A DNA stretch of 64,000 nt from Fimbriimonadaceae bacterium (GCA_022843485.1 JALHNM010000006.1:91939-155938); one strand, 5' to 3'. Positions 51,721-59,104 are shown, numbered from the stretch's first letter. The notes: generated by a model not told the origin, from the sequence alone. Numbers and translations: made by a program.

Positions 51721-51990
51721 TCAGCGGCCCGTGAGACTCGGGAGCACGGACAGAACGGTAGCGACCACAAGAGTCAGCAAGATCGGAATCAGCCAGACAA
51801 TGAGCATCACTCGGGCCTGGGTCGTCGATCGGGGGAGCCCGACGATCGACCCGTACGAACCTGGCGTTGGACCGTCCGGCCCAGCCAGCGGCGCCTCACG
51901 GAAGCATTGCGGGCAGGCGGGCTCATTCGAGAGGGCCCCGCAGTCTGGGCAGAACCAGGGTTGGGTTTGGGGCGGATCTTCGTTCGTCAT
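51721..51990 (-). CDS. Zinc-ribbon membrane protein
   Basis: An 89-residue protein with an N-terminal zinc ribbon (FCPDCGALSNEPACPQC: two CxxC pairs), a short linker and one C-terminal membrane helix (VMLIVWLIPILLTLVVATVL). Such proteins are common but of unknown function. The ATG at 51990 (MTNEDPPQTQPW) is preferred over a longer frame to 52188, which has no domain. The 231 bp between it and 52222 hold no other supported gene. Confidence 0.78.
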   Translation of the reverse strand: MTNEDPPQTQPWFCPDCGALSNEPACPQCFREAPLAGPDGPTPGSYGSIVGLPRSTTQARVMLIVWLIPILLTLVVATVLSVLPSLTGR

Positions 51991-52221
51991 CCTTGCGCCA
52001 TCGTACACGGTGGAGGAGTCAAGTAGGTTCGATACCCTCAAGCTATAGCCTTGAAAACGCTTCTCCGAGTCGGGGAACAGTCGGGGTTCATCGGTTCGAA
52101 GACACCGCGGGCTCGAGACAGGTCGGCTCAGCGGATGGACCGGCGATTCCGGGCTGAGCGCTGCAGGTTTCCTGATGGACGTGTGCAACGAGCCGCACCC
52201 GTCCCATCCCTGATGGGCCCC

Positions 52222-52887
52222 TCACCTCATCGAGACTTCGACCGCCTTCTCGATCTCGCCCTGCTTGACGACCCCGCGCCACTCGGCGACGATCTGGCCG
52301 TCCTTGACGAGGAAGAAGGCCGGGATCGAGCTCACTCGCCAATCGGCGAAGCGGCCCTCGGTGTCGTGGAGCACCGGGTCGGGGAACGTGTTCTTCGCGA
52401 GGTACTTGTCCAGGTCGGCCCGCTTCTCGTCCGTACTGACCGAGAGCACACGGAAGCCCCGGTCGGCGAACTTGGCCCGCACCTTCTCGACCACCGGCTT
52501 CATCTGGCGGCAAGGACCGCACCAGGTCGCCCAGAAGTCGATCAGCACGACCTTCCCCTTGAACGCCTCCGCGCCCCACGCCTGGCCCGAAAGGTCTGTA
52601 AGGTCGAACTTCGGCATCGGCCGGGGCAACGGGAGGGGGATGAACGCCTCCGGGTCGGCCTTGAACTCGCTGACCTCCTTCGCGTTGCAGAAGAAGTAGG
52701 CCCGGCCCCGGTACTCGACGCCCGCGACGGCCCGCTCCGGCCCGTGGCCGGCGCCACGGGCCTTGCAGACCACGCACTCCACCTTCGCCGAAGGCAGCTT
52801 GTCTTTCGGCACGTCGAGCGGCTTGTCCTGGGCGAGGGCGAGACTGGCGGCGAGGGCGAGGACGAGGGTCGTGAGGGTGCGTGTCAT
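52222..52887 (-). CDS. Exported YHS-like plus TlpA/ResA thioredoxin protein
   Basis: A 221-residue periplasmic protein. A signal peptide (ending SLALAQ, residue 20) is followed by a small cysteine domain (about 36-82: VECVVCKARGAGHGPERAVA, YRGRAYFFCNAKEVSEF, PEAFI) that resembles the metal-binding YHS/TRASH family, with Cys38, Cys41 and Cys67. A TlpA/ResA-type thioredoxin domain follows, with the active site WCGPC (122-126) and SSIPAFFLVKDG. It would reduce disulfides, perhaps on a metal-bound partner. It lies downstream of the interrupted barrel gene and the ArsR/metallothionein pair. Confidence 0.87.
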   Translation of the reverse strand: MTRTLTTLVLALAASLALAQDKPLDVPKDKLPSAKVECVVCKARGAGHGPERAVAGVEYRGRAYFFCNAKEVSEFKADPEAFIPLPLPRPMPKFDLTDLSGQAWGAEAFKGKVVLIDFWATWCGPCRQMKPVVEKVRAKFADRGFRVLSVSTDEKRADLDKYLAKNTFPDPVLHDTEGRFADWRVSSIPAFFLVKDGQIVAEWRGVVKQGEIEKAVEVSMR

Positions 52888-52891
52888 GGCT

Positions 52892-53380
52892 TCAAAACCG
52901 GGTGCCGAGGCTGAGGCCCCAGAAGCGGGCCTTGACGAGGAGCAGGCTCGTGGACAACTGCTCCGACTTCCAGGTGAGCAGGAAGTGGGAGTTCGTGCCG
53001 TCGTTCATGGCGAGGAAGTCCCAGCTCGGGGCGAGCCTGGCGTTCACTCCGAACGGGAGCGTGATGCGATCCTCCCACTCCGAATAGGTCGGCGACACGT
53101 AGGGGGCGAGGTTGGTGCCCGGGATCGTCTTCGCGACGGACACGAAGTACGACCGCGTGCCCTCGGGCGAGAAGATCCGGTCGCTCGAGGTGCCGAAGGA
53201 CACGAGCGGCGCGGCGCCGTGGCCCTCCGGGCTGATCACCCAGTTGAGGGTCGGGAGGACCTCCTTGACGGCCGGGTTGTACTCGACCCCGACAAGGATC
53301 CGGTCCGTGAGGCCGTAGGCTGCGTTCACCCGCCACCGCGGCCGCTCGGCGTCCGTGGCCACGTAGCGGACCGTGAGCAT
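52892..53380 (-). CDS. Outer-membrane beta-barrel-like protein, N-terminus interrupted
   Basis: A 162-residue product with alternating beta strands ending in aromatic residues (WRVNAAYGLTDRILVGVEYN, SYFVSVAKTIPGTNLAPYVS, SHFLLTWKSEQLSTSLLLVK, and a C-terminal GLSLGTRF with terminal Phe), the pattern of a small outer-membrane barrel. It lacks a signal peptide. Barrel-like sense continues upstream of the ATG (QFLGSGNAQGQA), but two in-frame TGA codons separate it from a signal-peptide ORF at 53438-53545 in the same frame. It therefore looks like one gene broken by mutation or by compensating frameshifts. Confidence 0.7.
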   Translation of the reverse strand: MLTVRYVATDAERPRWRVNAAYGLTDRILVGVEYNPAVKEVLPTLNWVISPEGHGAAPLVSFGTSSDRIFSPEGTRSYFVSVAKTIPGTNLAPYVSPTYSEWEDRITLPFGVNARLAPSWDFLAMNDGTNSHFLLTWKSEQLSTSLLLVKARFWGLSLGTRF

Positions 53381-53437
53381 GGCCTGTCCTTGTGCGTTCC
53401 CCGAACCGAGGAACTGGCCTTCGCCGGGTCACCCCGT

Positions 53438-53545
53438 TCACGTGGGGACCTGGGTGGGCCGCTGCTGGACCCGGGGCGGCTGAGCCTCCTGAGCGCACAC
53501 GGCAGCCGCGGCGAGCAGGGTGAGGAGACTAAGGGAGAGGCGCAT
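53438..53545 (-). pseudogene. Detached signal-peptide fragment of the barrel gene
   Basis: A 35-codon frame (MRLSLSLLTLLAAAAVCAQE, then a Pro/Gln-rich linker) ending in TGA. It is in the same frame as the barrel-like sequence; two TGA codons (53438-53440 and 53429-53431) lie between them. Without the interruptions the two parts would make a normal exported outer-membrane protein of about 217 residues. Confidence 0.55.
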
Positions 53546-53558
53546 GGGGACTGTTTGG

Positions 53559-53681
53559 ATTGCGGAGTGCGGATTGCGGATTTACGATTTACATTTGCGG
53601 AGAACGAACGACGCCCGAATTTCCCTCCGGCTCCGCAATCCGCAATCCGCAATCCGCAATCCGCAGTCCGCAATCCGCAAC
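53559..53681. repeat. 7-bp tandem repeats in opposing orientation
   Basis: Units of ATTGCGG (three at 53559-53579, then degenerate copies) face seven reverse-complement units of CCGCAAT (53633-53681), so the block can fold into a large hairpin. It fills the space between the metallothionein-like gene and the barrel gene. Confidence 0.8.
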
Positions 53682-53695
53682 CTAAGCGTTCGGCC

Positions 53696-53803
53696 TCAGG
53701 CCTTGCAGCAGGCGCAGCAGCCGCAGCCGGGGGTGCAGGTGCCGTTGGCGCAGGTCTCGCAGCCGCAGGTGCAAGCGCAGGAGCAGGTGGTCTCGTTGTT
53801 CAT
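53696..53803 (-). CDS. Metallothionein-like peptide
   Basis: A 35-residue peptide containing 12 cysteines in CxC and CC arrangements (TCSCACTCGC, ETCANGTC, GCGCCACCKA), the composition of a metallothionein that binds Zn, Cd or Cu. It starts ATG (MNNETTC) and ends with TGA at 53696-53698. It lies 16 bases after the stop of an ArsR/SmtB-type repressor on the same strand, the classic arrangement of metal-controlled metallothionein genes. The family assignment is by composition and context; its fold is not comparable to SmtA by eye. Confidence 0.75.
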   Translation of the reverse strand: MNNETTCSCACTCGCETCANGTCTPGCGCCACCKA

Positions 53804-53819
53804 TGTGTTGTTCTCCGTG

Positions 53820-54200
53820 TCATTTCGAGGCAGGGGCAAGTTGACCGGGACCGTGGCAGCAGACGCCGTCGACGCGCATCGCCAAACGTTGGCGGATACG
53901 GTCGGCGTCGCGCTGGAGCCGGCGGTCGGCCAGCAGGGCCGCCCGGTTCGCCGAGAACACGGCGTCCAGGACGGGACGGGCCTCTGAGGAGACCGCGTAC
54001 TCGACCCACTTATGCCGCCGGTTCGTCTCGACGATCCCAGCCTGACGGATCGTCTGCAGGTGCGTGCTGAGCGTACTGACGCTCAACTCGAGGGCGTCGC
54101 TCAGCTCGCACACGCAGAGGTCGTTCTCCATGAGCGCGAGCAGGGCTCGCACCCGAGTGGGGTCGGCAAGGGCCTTTCCGAAGAGGACGACGTCGTTCAT
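53820..54200 (-). CDS. ArsR/SmtB-family metal-responsive repressor
   Basis: A 126-residue winged-helix regulator: VVLFGKALADPTRVRALLAL, the metal-binding-type motif DLCVCELSDAL (Cys29 and Cys31), the recognition helix LSVSTLSTHLQTIRQAGIVE and a wing (RHKWVEYAV). The C-terminus adds DGVCCHGPGQ (Cys114/115), which may supply more metal ligands. ELCVC-type proteins sense As, Cd or Pb and release DNA when metal binds. The ATG at 54200 (MNDVVLF) is preferred to a frame up to 54260. It probably represses itself and the metallothionein-like gene. Confidence 0.92.
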   Translation of the reverse strand: MNDVVLFGKALADPTRVRALLALMENDLCVCELSDALELSVSTLSTHLQTIRQAGIVETNRRHKWVEYAVSSEARPVLDAVFSANRAALLADRRLQRDADRIRQRLAMRVDGVCCHGPGQLAPASK

Positions 54201-54215
54201 TCCGTCACTTCGGGG

Positions 54216-54221
54216 ATTATA
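54216..54221 (-). promoter_or_regulatory. -10 box of the arsR-metallothionein unit
   Basis: On the minus strand a perfect TATAAT (54221 to 54216) lies 15 bases before the ArsR ATG. It is adjacent to the 18-bp tandem repeats at 54242-54292, which could overlap the -35 region. Confidence 0.5.
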
Positions 54222-54241
54222 GGAACGAGACGGCCCGAGCG

Positions 54242-54292
54242 ATAGGACTGATGGGGCCAATAGGACTTATCGGGCCTATAGGACTTATTGGG
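54242..54292. repeat. 18-bp tandem repeats (ATAGGACT units)
   Basis: Three head-to-tail units begin ATAGGACT at 54242, 54260 and 54278 (the last incomplete), each made of two related 9-bp halves. They lie between the divergent arsR and the membrane protein gene. Confidence 0.85.
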
Positions 54293-54325
54293 ATGCCCCG
54301 TGCCGCGGGCGACAGAATCACCCCC

Positions 54326-55051
54326 ATGGTCCAGGAGCCCGGCCCTACATGGACGCTGCGGGGGGCCCTCGCGTCGGGGTGGGCGGCGGCCAGGGAGAGC
54401 GGGCGGGCGATCGGGCTGATCCAAGCGATCGCCATCGGTTTGGCCGTCGCGTTCTACGCCTCATCTCAGGTTCAAGCCTGGACGCTCGCCATCGGCGAGG
54501 CCAAAGCGAGGGGAGGTCCGCTCGCTGCGTTCGTGGCGGGGTTCGTCGCAGGCGGTGTGCTCCCCGAGATCGCCCGACTTGTCTCACGCGAGCGCACCCG
54601 GTTCGGCTCCGAGGCACTACGCGAGACGGTGTTCGTCGGGGTGGTCTACGGGGTCGTCGGCCTCCAGGTCGACGCCTTCTACTGGCTCCAATCGGTCTGG
54701 TTCGGGCACGGCACCGACGTCGCCACGATCGCGAAGAAGGTCGCGGTCGACATGCTCCTCGCCGCCCCCCTCGTCTTCGTCCCGTTCACGGTCGGGATGT
54801 TCCTCTGGCGTGAGCGCAGGTGGCGCCTGTCGGCCGTCCGCGAGCTGTTCTCCTGGTCCCTCTATCGGGACCGTGTCCTCTCGATCCAGGTCATGAACTG
54901 GGTCGTCTGGATCCCCGTCCTGTGTGCCGTCTATGCCCTGCCGCTGAGCCTACAGTTCCCCCTCGCCGCGCTCGTCGAGGCGTGTTGGAGCCTGCTCCTC
55001 GTCGTCATGGCCCGGGCCCCCGAGCCGAACCCAACGCCCGCGGCCGGATAG
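54326..55051 (+). CDS. Membrane protein, possibly Mpv17-like
   Basis: A 241-residue protein with about five hydrophobic segments (GLIQAIAIGLAVAFYASSQV, LAAFVAGFVAGGVLPEIARL, VFVGVVYGVVGLQVDAFYWL, LLAAPLVFVPFTVGMFLW, WIPVLCAVYALPLSLQFPLA). The QVMNWVVWIPVL segment, Trp-rich and followed by VEACWSLLL, faintly resembles the Mpv17/PMP22 C-terminal signature, but this is weak. The frame upstream to 54251 translates the tandem repeats and is rejected; the start is the ATG at 54326. Confidence 0.7.
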   Translation: MVQEPGPTWTLRGALASGWAAARESGRAIGLIQAIAIGLAVAFYASSQVQAWTLAIGEAKARGGPLAAFVAGFVAGGVLPEIARLVSRERTRFGSEALRETVFVGVVYGVVGLQVDAFYWLQSVWFGHGTDVATIAKKVAVDMLLAAPLVFVPFTVGMFLWRERRWRLSAVRELFSWSLYRDRVLSIQVMNWVVWIPVLCAVYALPLSLQFPLAALVEACWSLLLVVMARAPEPNPTPAAG

Positions 55052-55166
55052 GTCTTCCCACCGAAGGCCCCAGGGACCTGGGAACAGCCACCGTCCCCGT
55101 TTAGTCTCGACCCACACGAGCCGCCAGAGCCTCCCGGCCCAGAGACGAGGCGGACGAGCACTCCAA

Positions 55167-55580
55167 ATGGTCCAATCAACGCCCTCCCGGAACATCCGCA
55201 TCCGCCCCGAGTCGCGGGGCGACCTTCTTGCCGTCAATGTGTCCGGCCTGGTCGAGGCCGAGGACTACACCGAGATCCGATGGTTGCTGCAGCGCATGTT
55301 CGAGCGCTTCGAGACGATCCGGGTCTTGGTCGTCGCCGACGACTTCATCGGCTGGGGGCCGAGCGGCGCGTGGGAACGTCTCCGCCTACACTACGAGTAC
55401 CGCGGGCGTATCGAGGCCGTGGCGGTCGTTGGGAAGGATCGGGTGGCCGAGCCGCTCGCCCTCGTGTGGGCGGGCGTCACGGCCTCCCCGGTCGAGACGT
55501 TCCCGGAACGCTCGGTCGCTCTCGCCACGGCATGGCTCGATGCCGTCGCCCGCGACCGCTCGGCCGAGGGCGACCGCTGA
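55167..55580 (+). CDS. SpoIIAA-like (STAS-fold) protein
   Basis: A 137-residue protein of the SpoIIAA-like family: LLAVNVSGLVEAEDYTEIRW, LLQRMFERFETIRVLVVADD, GRIEAVAVVGKDR and FPERSVALATAWLD. These cytoplasmic proteins have a STAS-type fold but lack the phosphorylated serine of true anti-anti-sigma factors; function is unknown. It is convergent with the NarL-type regulator. Confidence 0.85.
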   Translation: MVQSTPSRNIRIRPESRGDLLAVNVSGLVEAEDYTEIRWLLQRMFERFETIRVLVVADDFIGWGPSGAWERLRLHYEYRGRIEAVAVVGKDRVAEPLALVWAGVTASPVETFPERSVALATAWLDAVARDRSAEGDR

Positions 55581-55585
55581 CCCGG

Positions 55586-56248
55586 TCAGGACCCCTGAAC
55601 GAGCTTGGCCCGGACGGCCTTCATCGCCGCCTCGGTCCGTGAGTTGACCTGGAGCGCCTTGAGGATGTTCGAGACGTGGTTCTTGACCGTCTTCTCGGCG
55701 ATCGAGAGGTGGTTGGCGATCTCCTTGTTACGCATGCCCTTGGCGATGAGCTCGAGGATCTCGGTCTCACGGTCGCTCAGCACGTAGAGCTCGCTGTCGT
55801 CGCTCTCGTCGTCGTCCTTGACCCTGCGGAAGTCCTCGATGATCTTGGTGGCGATCTTCGGGGTGAGCTTGGCCTCGCCTCGGTGGGCGAGCCGGATCCC
55901 GTCGATGACCTCCTGCGGTGTCGACGTCTTCAACAGGTACCCCATCGCTCCGGCTCGGATCGACTCGAAGACGACCTCCTCCTCCTCGTTCACGGTGAGG
56001 ACGACGACCTTCACGTCCCGCTCCTTCTTAAGGACGCGACGCATCAGCTCGATCCCGTCGAGCCGAGGCATGTTGATGTCGGTGAGAAGGACGTCGGGCG
56101 GGTCGGCGAGGCAGGCGTCGAGGGCCTCCTGACCGTCTTTGCAGACGCCGATGACCTCGCACTCCGGCATGAGCGTCAGCGTGCGCTGAATCGCGTTGCG
56201 GTACCCAGGCTCGTCGTCCGCGATCACCACGCGGATCGTAGTGGACAT
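55586..56248 (-). CDS. NarL/FixJ-family response regulator
   Basis: A 220-residue two-component regulator. The receiver domain (about 1-125) has VVIADDEPGYR (acidic pocket), the phospho-acceptor Asp in DVLLTDINMP, the switch residue region VVVLTVNEEEEV and the Lys in GYLLKTSTPQEV. An acidic linker (DDDESDDSE) precedes a LuxR-type helix-turn-helix (LSDRETEILELIAKGMRNKE, HLSIAEKTVKNHVSNILKAL). The frame upstream of 56248 is not used. No histidine kinase is adjacent. A TATACT box lies 7 nt before the ATG. Confidence 0.95.
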   Translation of the reverse strand: MSTTIRVVIADDEPGYRNAIQRTLTLMPECEVIGVCKDGQEALDACLADPPDVLLTDINMPRLDGIELMRRVLKKERDVKVVVLTVNEEEEVVFESIRAGAMGYLLKTSTPQEVIDGIRLAHRGEAKLTPKIATKIIEDFRRVKDDDESDDSELYVLSDRETEILELIAKGMRNKEIANHLSIAEKTVKNHVSNILKALQVNSRTEAAMKAVRAKLVQGS

Positions 56249-56255
56249 GGGCGCG

Positions 56256-56263
56256 AGTATAAC
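56256..56263. promoter_or_regulatory. Overlapping divergent -10 boxes
   Basis: AGTATAAC reads as TATACT on the minus strand (56261 to 56256, 7 nt before the regulator ATG) and as TATAAC on the plus strand (56258-56263, 15 nt before the oppD ATG). The two promoters would compete for the same DNA. Confidence 0.5.
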
Positions 56264-56278
56264 ACGCCGCCACGCATA

Positions 56279-57271
56279 ATGTCCGGCGTGGCCGTGCTGA
56301 GCGTCTCCGACCTGCGGGTCTCGATCCGGGGCGTACCGATCCTGCGGGGCGTCGGGTTCGAGCTCGAGGCGGGCCGGACGCTCGGGGTCGTCGGCGAATC
56401 GGGGTGCGGCAAGAGCCTGACCGGCCTCGCCCTCATGGGGATGCTCCCCCCCGGGGCCCGCGTCGAGGGAGGCACCGTCACCCTCGACGGTCGCGACGTG
56501 ACCCACCTCTCGGAGCGCGATTGGCAGAAGGTTCGTGGCCAGGAGGTCTCGATGGTCATGCAGGATCCCTTCACCTCGCTCAACCCCATGATGCGGGTCG
56601 GAGCCCAGATCGCGGAGGTGTTCCGACTGCACCACGGCACGGGAGCCGCTGAAGCGGCCCGCCGGGCAGTCGGCGAACTCGAAAGGGTCGGCGTCCCGAG
56701 CCCCGCCGAGGCCGCCCGGAAGTACCCGCACCAGATGTCAGGAGGCCAGCGCCAACGCGTCGTCATCGCGATGGCCTTCGCGAGCCGGCCGAAGGTCCTG
56801 ATCGCCGACGAGCCGACCACCGCCCTCGACGTCACCCTCCAAGCCCAAATCCTGCGCCTACTCCAGGACCTTCAGCGCCGAGAGGGCACCGCCGTCCTCC
56901 TCGTCTCGCACGACATCGGCGTCATCGGGTCGGTGGCCGACGACGTCGCTGTGTTCTATGCCGGCCGCATCGTGGAGGCGGGCCGAGCCGAGCGGGTCTT
57001 GCGCACACCCGAGCACCCCTACACCCAAGGGCTGCTCGCCTCGCTTCCCCGGGCCGGCCAAGACCGGCTCGACTCGATCCCGGGCCAGCCCCCGCGCTTC
57101 GGCTCCCTCCCCGAGGGGTGCGCGTTCGGCCCCCGGTGCGCCAATCGCTTCGACCGGTGCGACGCCGAGCCAGGACTGCTCCCCACACCCGATGGACACC
57201 GGGCCGCCTGCTGGCTCGTCCTGGGGGCCCCGACCCCGACCCGCGAGAGACCAGGGCCGGAGGGTGAGTAG
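56279..57271 (+). CDS. Dipeptide/oligopeptide ABC transporter ATPase (OppD/DppD type)
   Basis: A 330-residue ATPase of peptide importers. Walker A is GESGCGKS, Q-loop MVMQDPFTSLNP, signature MSGGQRQRV, Walker B VLIADEPTTALD, and H-loop VLLVSHDIG. The C-terminal oligopeptide-transporter domain has the cysteine motif CAFGPRCANRFDRC, as in OppD/DppD proteins. It would energise permeases such as those at 37761-39526. No OppF partner or binding protein is adjacent. Start ATG at 56279. Confidence 0.93.
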   Translation: MSGVAVLSVSDLRVSIRGVPILRGVGFELEAGRTLGVVGESGCGKSLTGLALMGMLPPGARVEGGTVTLDGRDVTHLSERDWQKVRGQEVSMVMQDPFTSLNPMMRVGAQIAEVFRLHHGTGAAEAARRAVGELERVGVPSPAEAARKYPHQMSGGQRQRVVIAMAFASRPKVLIADEPTTALDVTLQAQILRLLQDLQRREGTAVLLVSHDIGVIGSVADDVAVFYAGRIVEAGRAERVLRTPEHPYTQGLLASLPRAGQDRLDSIPGQPPRFGSLPEGCAFGPRCANRFDRCDAEPGLLPTPDGHRAACWLVLGAPTPTRERPGPEGE

Positions 57272-57285
57272 AATCAGGCGGTCGG

Positions 57286-58008
57286 ATGCGCGAGAACTAC
57301 ACCCTTCACAAGCTGCACTCGCTGAGCGGGATCGTCCCGGTCGGCTACTACCTCGTGCAGCACCTCACCCTGAACACGTTCAGCCTGGCCGGTGCGGACA
57401 AGTTCAACGGGGTCATCGGGTTCTTCGAGGGCATGCCGACCCACCTCCTGCTCGGGCTCAAGGCCCTGATCTGGCTACCGCTGATCTTCCACGCCGTCTA
57501 CGGCCTTTTCATCGCCGCCCGGGCCGAGCCGAACTACAGCGCCGCCGCCTACAAGTACCGCGAGAACCGCTACTACACGCTGCAACGGGTTTCCGGCATC
57601 GTCGCGTTCTTCTTCCTCTGCTACCACATGACGACCACGTCGGTCTTCGGCAAGCTCTACGGCGTCGAGAAGACGATCCAGTACCAGAACTGGGCCACCA
57701 AGCTAAGCGAACCCGTGCTCGGGATCCCGTACCTCATCCTCCTCGTCTACATCGTCGGCATCGTGGCCTCGTGCTACCACTTCTCGTACGGCATCTGGAA
57801 CTTCTGCATCCGCTGGGGCATCACGATCAGCGACCAGGCCCAGGCGACGATGGGGAAGGTCGCGGCCTTCTCGTTCGTTGCCCTCACCGGCCTTGGGATC
57901 CTCGCGTTGATCGGGTTCTTCAACCCGGTGCTCCAGAAGACGGAGAAGACGGTCGAGGTCCGGATCGAGGCCCCCGGAATGCAGCCGACCGGCACCGTCG
58001 CCCGCTGA
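57286..58008 (+). CDS. sdhC: Succinate dehydrogenase cytochrome b subunit
   Basis: A 240-residue heme-b membrane anchor of succinate dehydrogenase or fumarate reductase (B-type, SdhC/FrdC). Five helices are visible, with histidines in the expected places: HKLHSLSGIVPVGYYLVQH, LIFHAVYGLFIA, LQRVSGIVAFFFLCYHM, and CYHFSYGIWNFCIRW. It passes electrons to menaquinone, consistent with mqnE. The catalytic subunits SdhA and SdhB are not beside it, which is unusual. A TAGAAT box lies 11 nt before the ATG. Confidence 0.92.
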   Translation: MRENYTLHKLHSLSGIVPVGYYLVQHLTLNTFSLAGADKFNGVIGFFEGMPTHLLLGLKALIWLPLIFHAVYGLFIAARAEPNYSAAAYKYRENRYYTLQRVSGIVAFFFLCYHMTTTSVFGKLYGVEKTIQYQNWATKLSEPVLGIPYLILLVYIVGIVASCYHFSYGIWNFCIRWGITISDQAQATMGKVAAFSFVALTGLGILALIGFFNPVLQKTEKTVEVRIEAPGMQPTGTVAR

Positions 58009-58020
58009 CTCAGCCGCCCG

Positions 58021-59085
58021 CTAAGGGATCACGGCCGAGCTGTTGTCCCCCATCACGAGTTGGAGCGTTCGGGGCCGGGCGGTCGATGCGGTGGCCGAGA
58101 CCCCACGGCCGAGGAGCGAACCCTCGAGGCGGTGCGGCAGACCCTCTAGCACGCAGTCCCGCATGACGATGCTGTACTCGAGCTCCGTCCGCACCACCCG
58201 GCTCCCGTCGTCGATCGCGGTGAACGGACCGACGTAACTGTCCTCGATGTGGCACCCCGCCCCGATCACGACCGGGCCACGGACCACGGAGTTCAGCACC
58301 CGGCTCCCCGCCCCCAGCACGACCCGCCCGTGCAGAGAGCTGCGCTCATCGACCTCCCCGTCGAGGCGGCCGACCAGATCCTCAAGGATCAGCCGGTTCG
58401 CCTCCAGCATCGCCTCGACCGTCCCCGTGTCCTTCCACCATCCGTCCACGATATGGCTGCGCACCGTGTGCCCCTCGTCGATGAGGCCCTGGATCGCGTC
58501 CGTGATCTCGTACTCGCCCCGGCGGCTCGGCTTCAGCCGCTGGATCACCTCGTGGACGCGGCGGTCGAAGAGGTAGACCCCGACGAGGGCCAGGTTCGAC
58601 CGCGGTTCGGCGGGCTTCTCCTCGAGCCGTGTCACCCGTCCGTCCTCCATCTCGGCCACCCCGAAGTCGCTCGGGTTCGAGACCGGGGTCAGGAGGATCG
58701 TGGCCGCCGGTCTGTGGGCCTGGAACTCGTCGACGAGCCGCTGCAGACTCGACTTGATGAGGTTGTCCCCGAGGTACATCAAGAAGTCGCTCTCGCCTAG
58801 GAAAGGGAGGGCGGTCTGGACAGCGTGGGCCAGGCCCCGCGGGGCGTCCTGCGGGATGTAGGTGATCGAGACCCCCCAACGCGACCCGTCGCCCAGAGCG
58901 GCCTCGACTTCGGGGCCGGTGTCCCCGGTGATCACCCCGAACTCCCGGATCCCAGCCGCGGCCATCGCCTCGAGCCCGTACTCGACGACCGGCTTGTTCG
59001 CCACCGGCACGAGTTGCTTGGCCATGCTGAACGTGATCGGGCGCAGTCGCGTGCCCTTCCCCCCGGCGAGGATCAGCCCCTTCAT
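58021..59085 (-). CDS. Glucose-1-phosphate thymidylyltransferase, long form
   Basis: A 354-residue nucleotidyltransferase of the long RmlA type. The N-terminal Rossmann domain has LAGGKGTRLRPITFSMAKQL, LMYLGDNLIKSS, and SDFGVAEMEDG; the C-terminal part from about 245 is a left-handed beta helix (GRVVLGAGSRVLNSVVRGPV, IGAGCHIEDSYVGPF). It makes dTDP-glucose for dTDP-sugar synthesis, but the long form can also use other sugars or nucleotides. No rmlBCD genes are adjacent. CATAAT lies 7 nt before the ATG. Confidence 0.92.
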   Translation of the reverse strand: MKGLILAGGKGTRLRPITFSMAKQLVPVANKPVVEYGLEAMAAAGIREFGVITGDTGPEVEAALGDGSRWGVSITYIPQDAPRGLAHAVQTALPFLGESDFLMYLGDNLIKSSLQRLVDEFQAHRPAATILLTPVSNPSDFGVAEMEDGRVTRLEEKPAEPRSNLALVGVYLFDRRVHEVIQRLKPSRRGEYEITDAIQGLIDEGHTVRSHIVDGWWKDTGTVEAMLEANRLILEDLVGRLDGEVDERSSLHGRVVLGAGSRVLNSVVRGPVVIGAGCHIEDSYVGPFTAIDDGSRVVRTELEYSIVMRDCVLEGLPHRLEGSLLGRGVSATASTARPRTLQLVMGDNSSAVIP

Positions 59086-59092
59086 CGGCCCG

Positions 59093-59098
59093 ATTATG
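59093..59098 (-). promoter_or_regulatory. -10-like box 7 nt before the rmlA-type start
   Basis: CATAAT on the minus strand (59098 to 59093) lies 7 bases before the ATG at 59085, the same layout as at 26055, 29405 and 56256. It suggests the gene can be transcribed separately from the upstream STAS-Usp gene. Confidence 0.35.
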
Positions 59099-59104
59099 GC
59101 CAGC

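Noticed and set aside
53429..53440. Recoding of TGA (Trp or selenocysteine) in the barrel gene
   Set aside because: TGA ends many genes in this window and no selenocysteine insertion element is visible; mutation or frameshift is simpler.
53633..53681. CRISPR array
   Set aside because: The 7-bp units are contiguous without spacers, and no cas genes are present.
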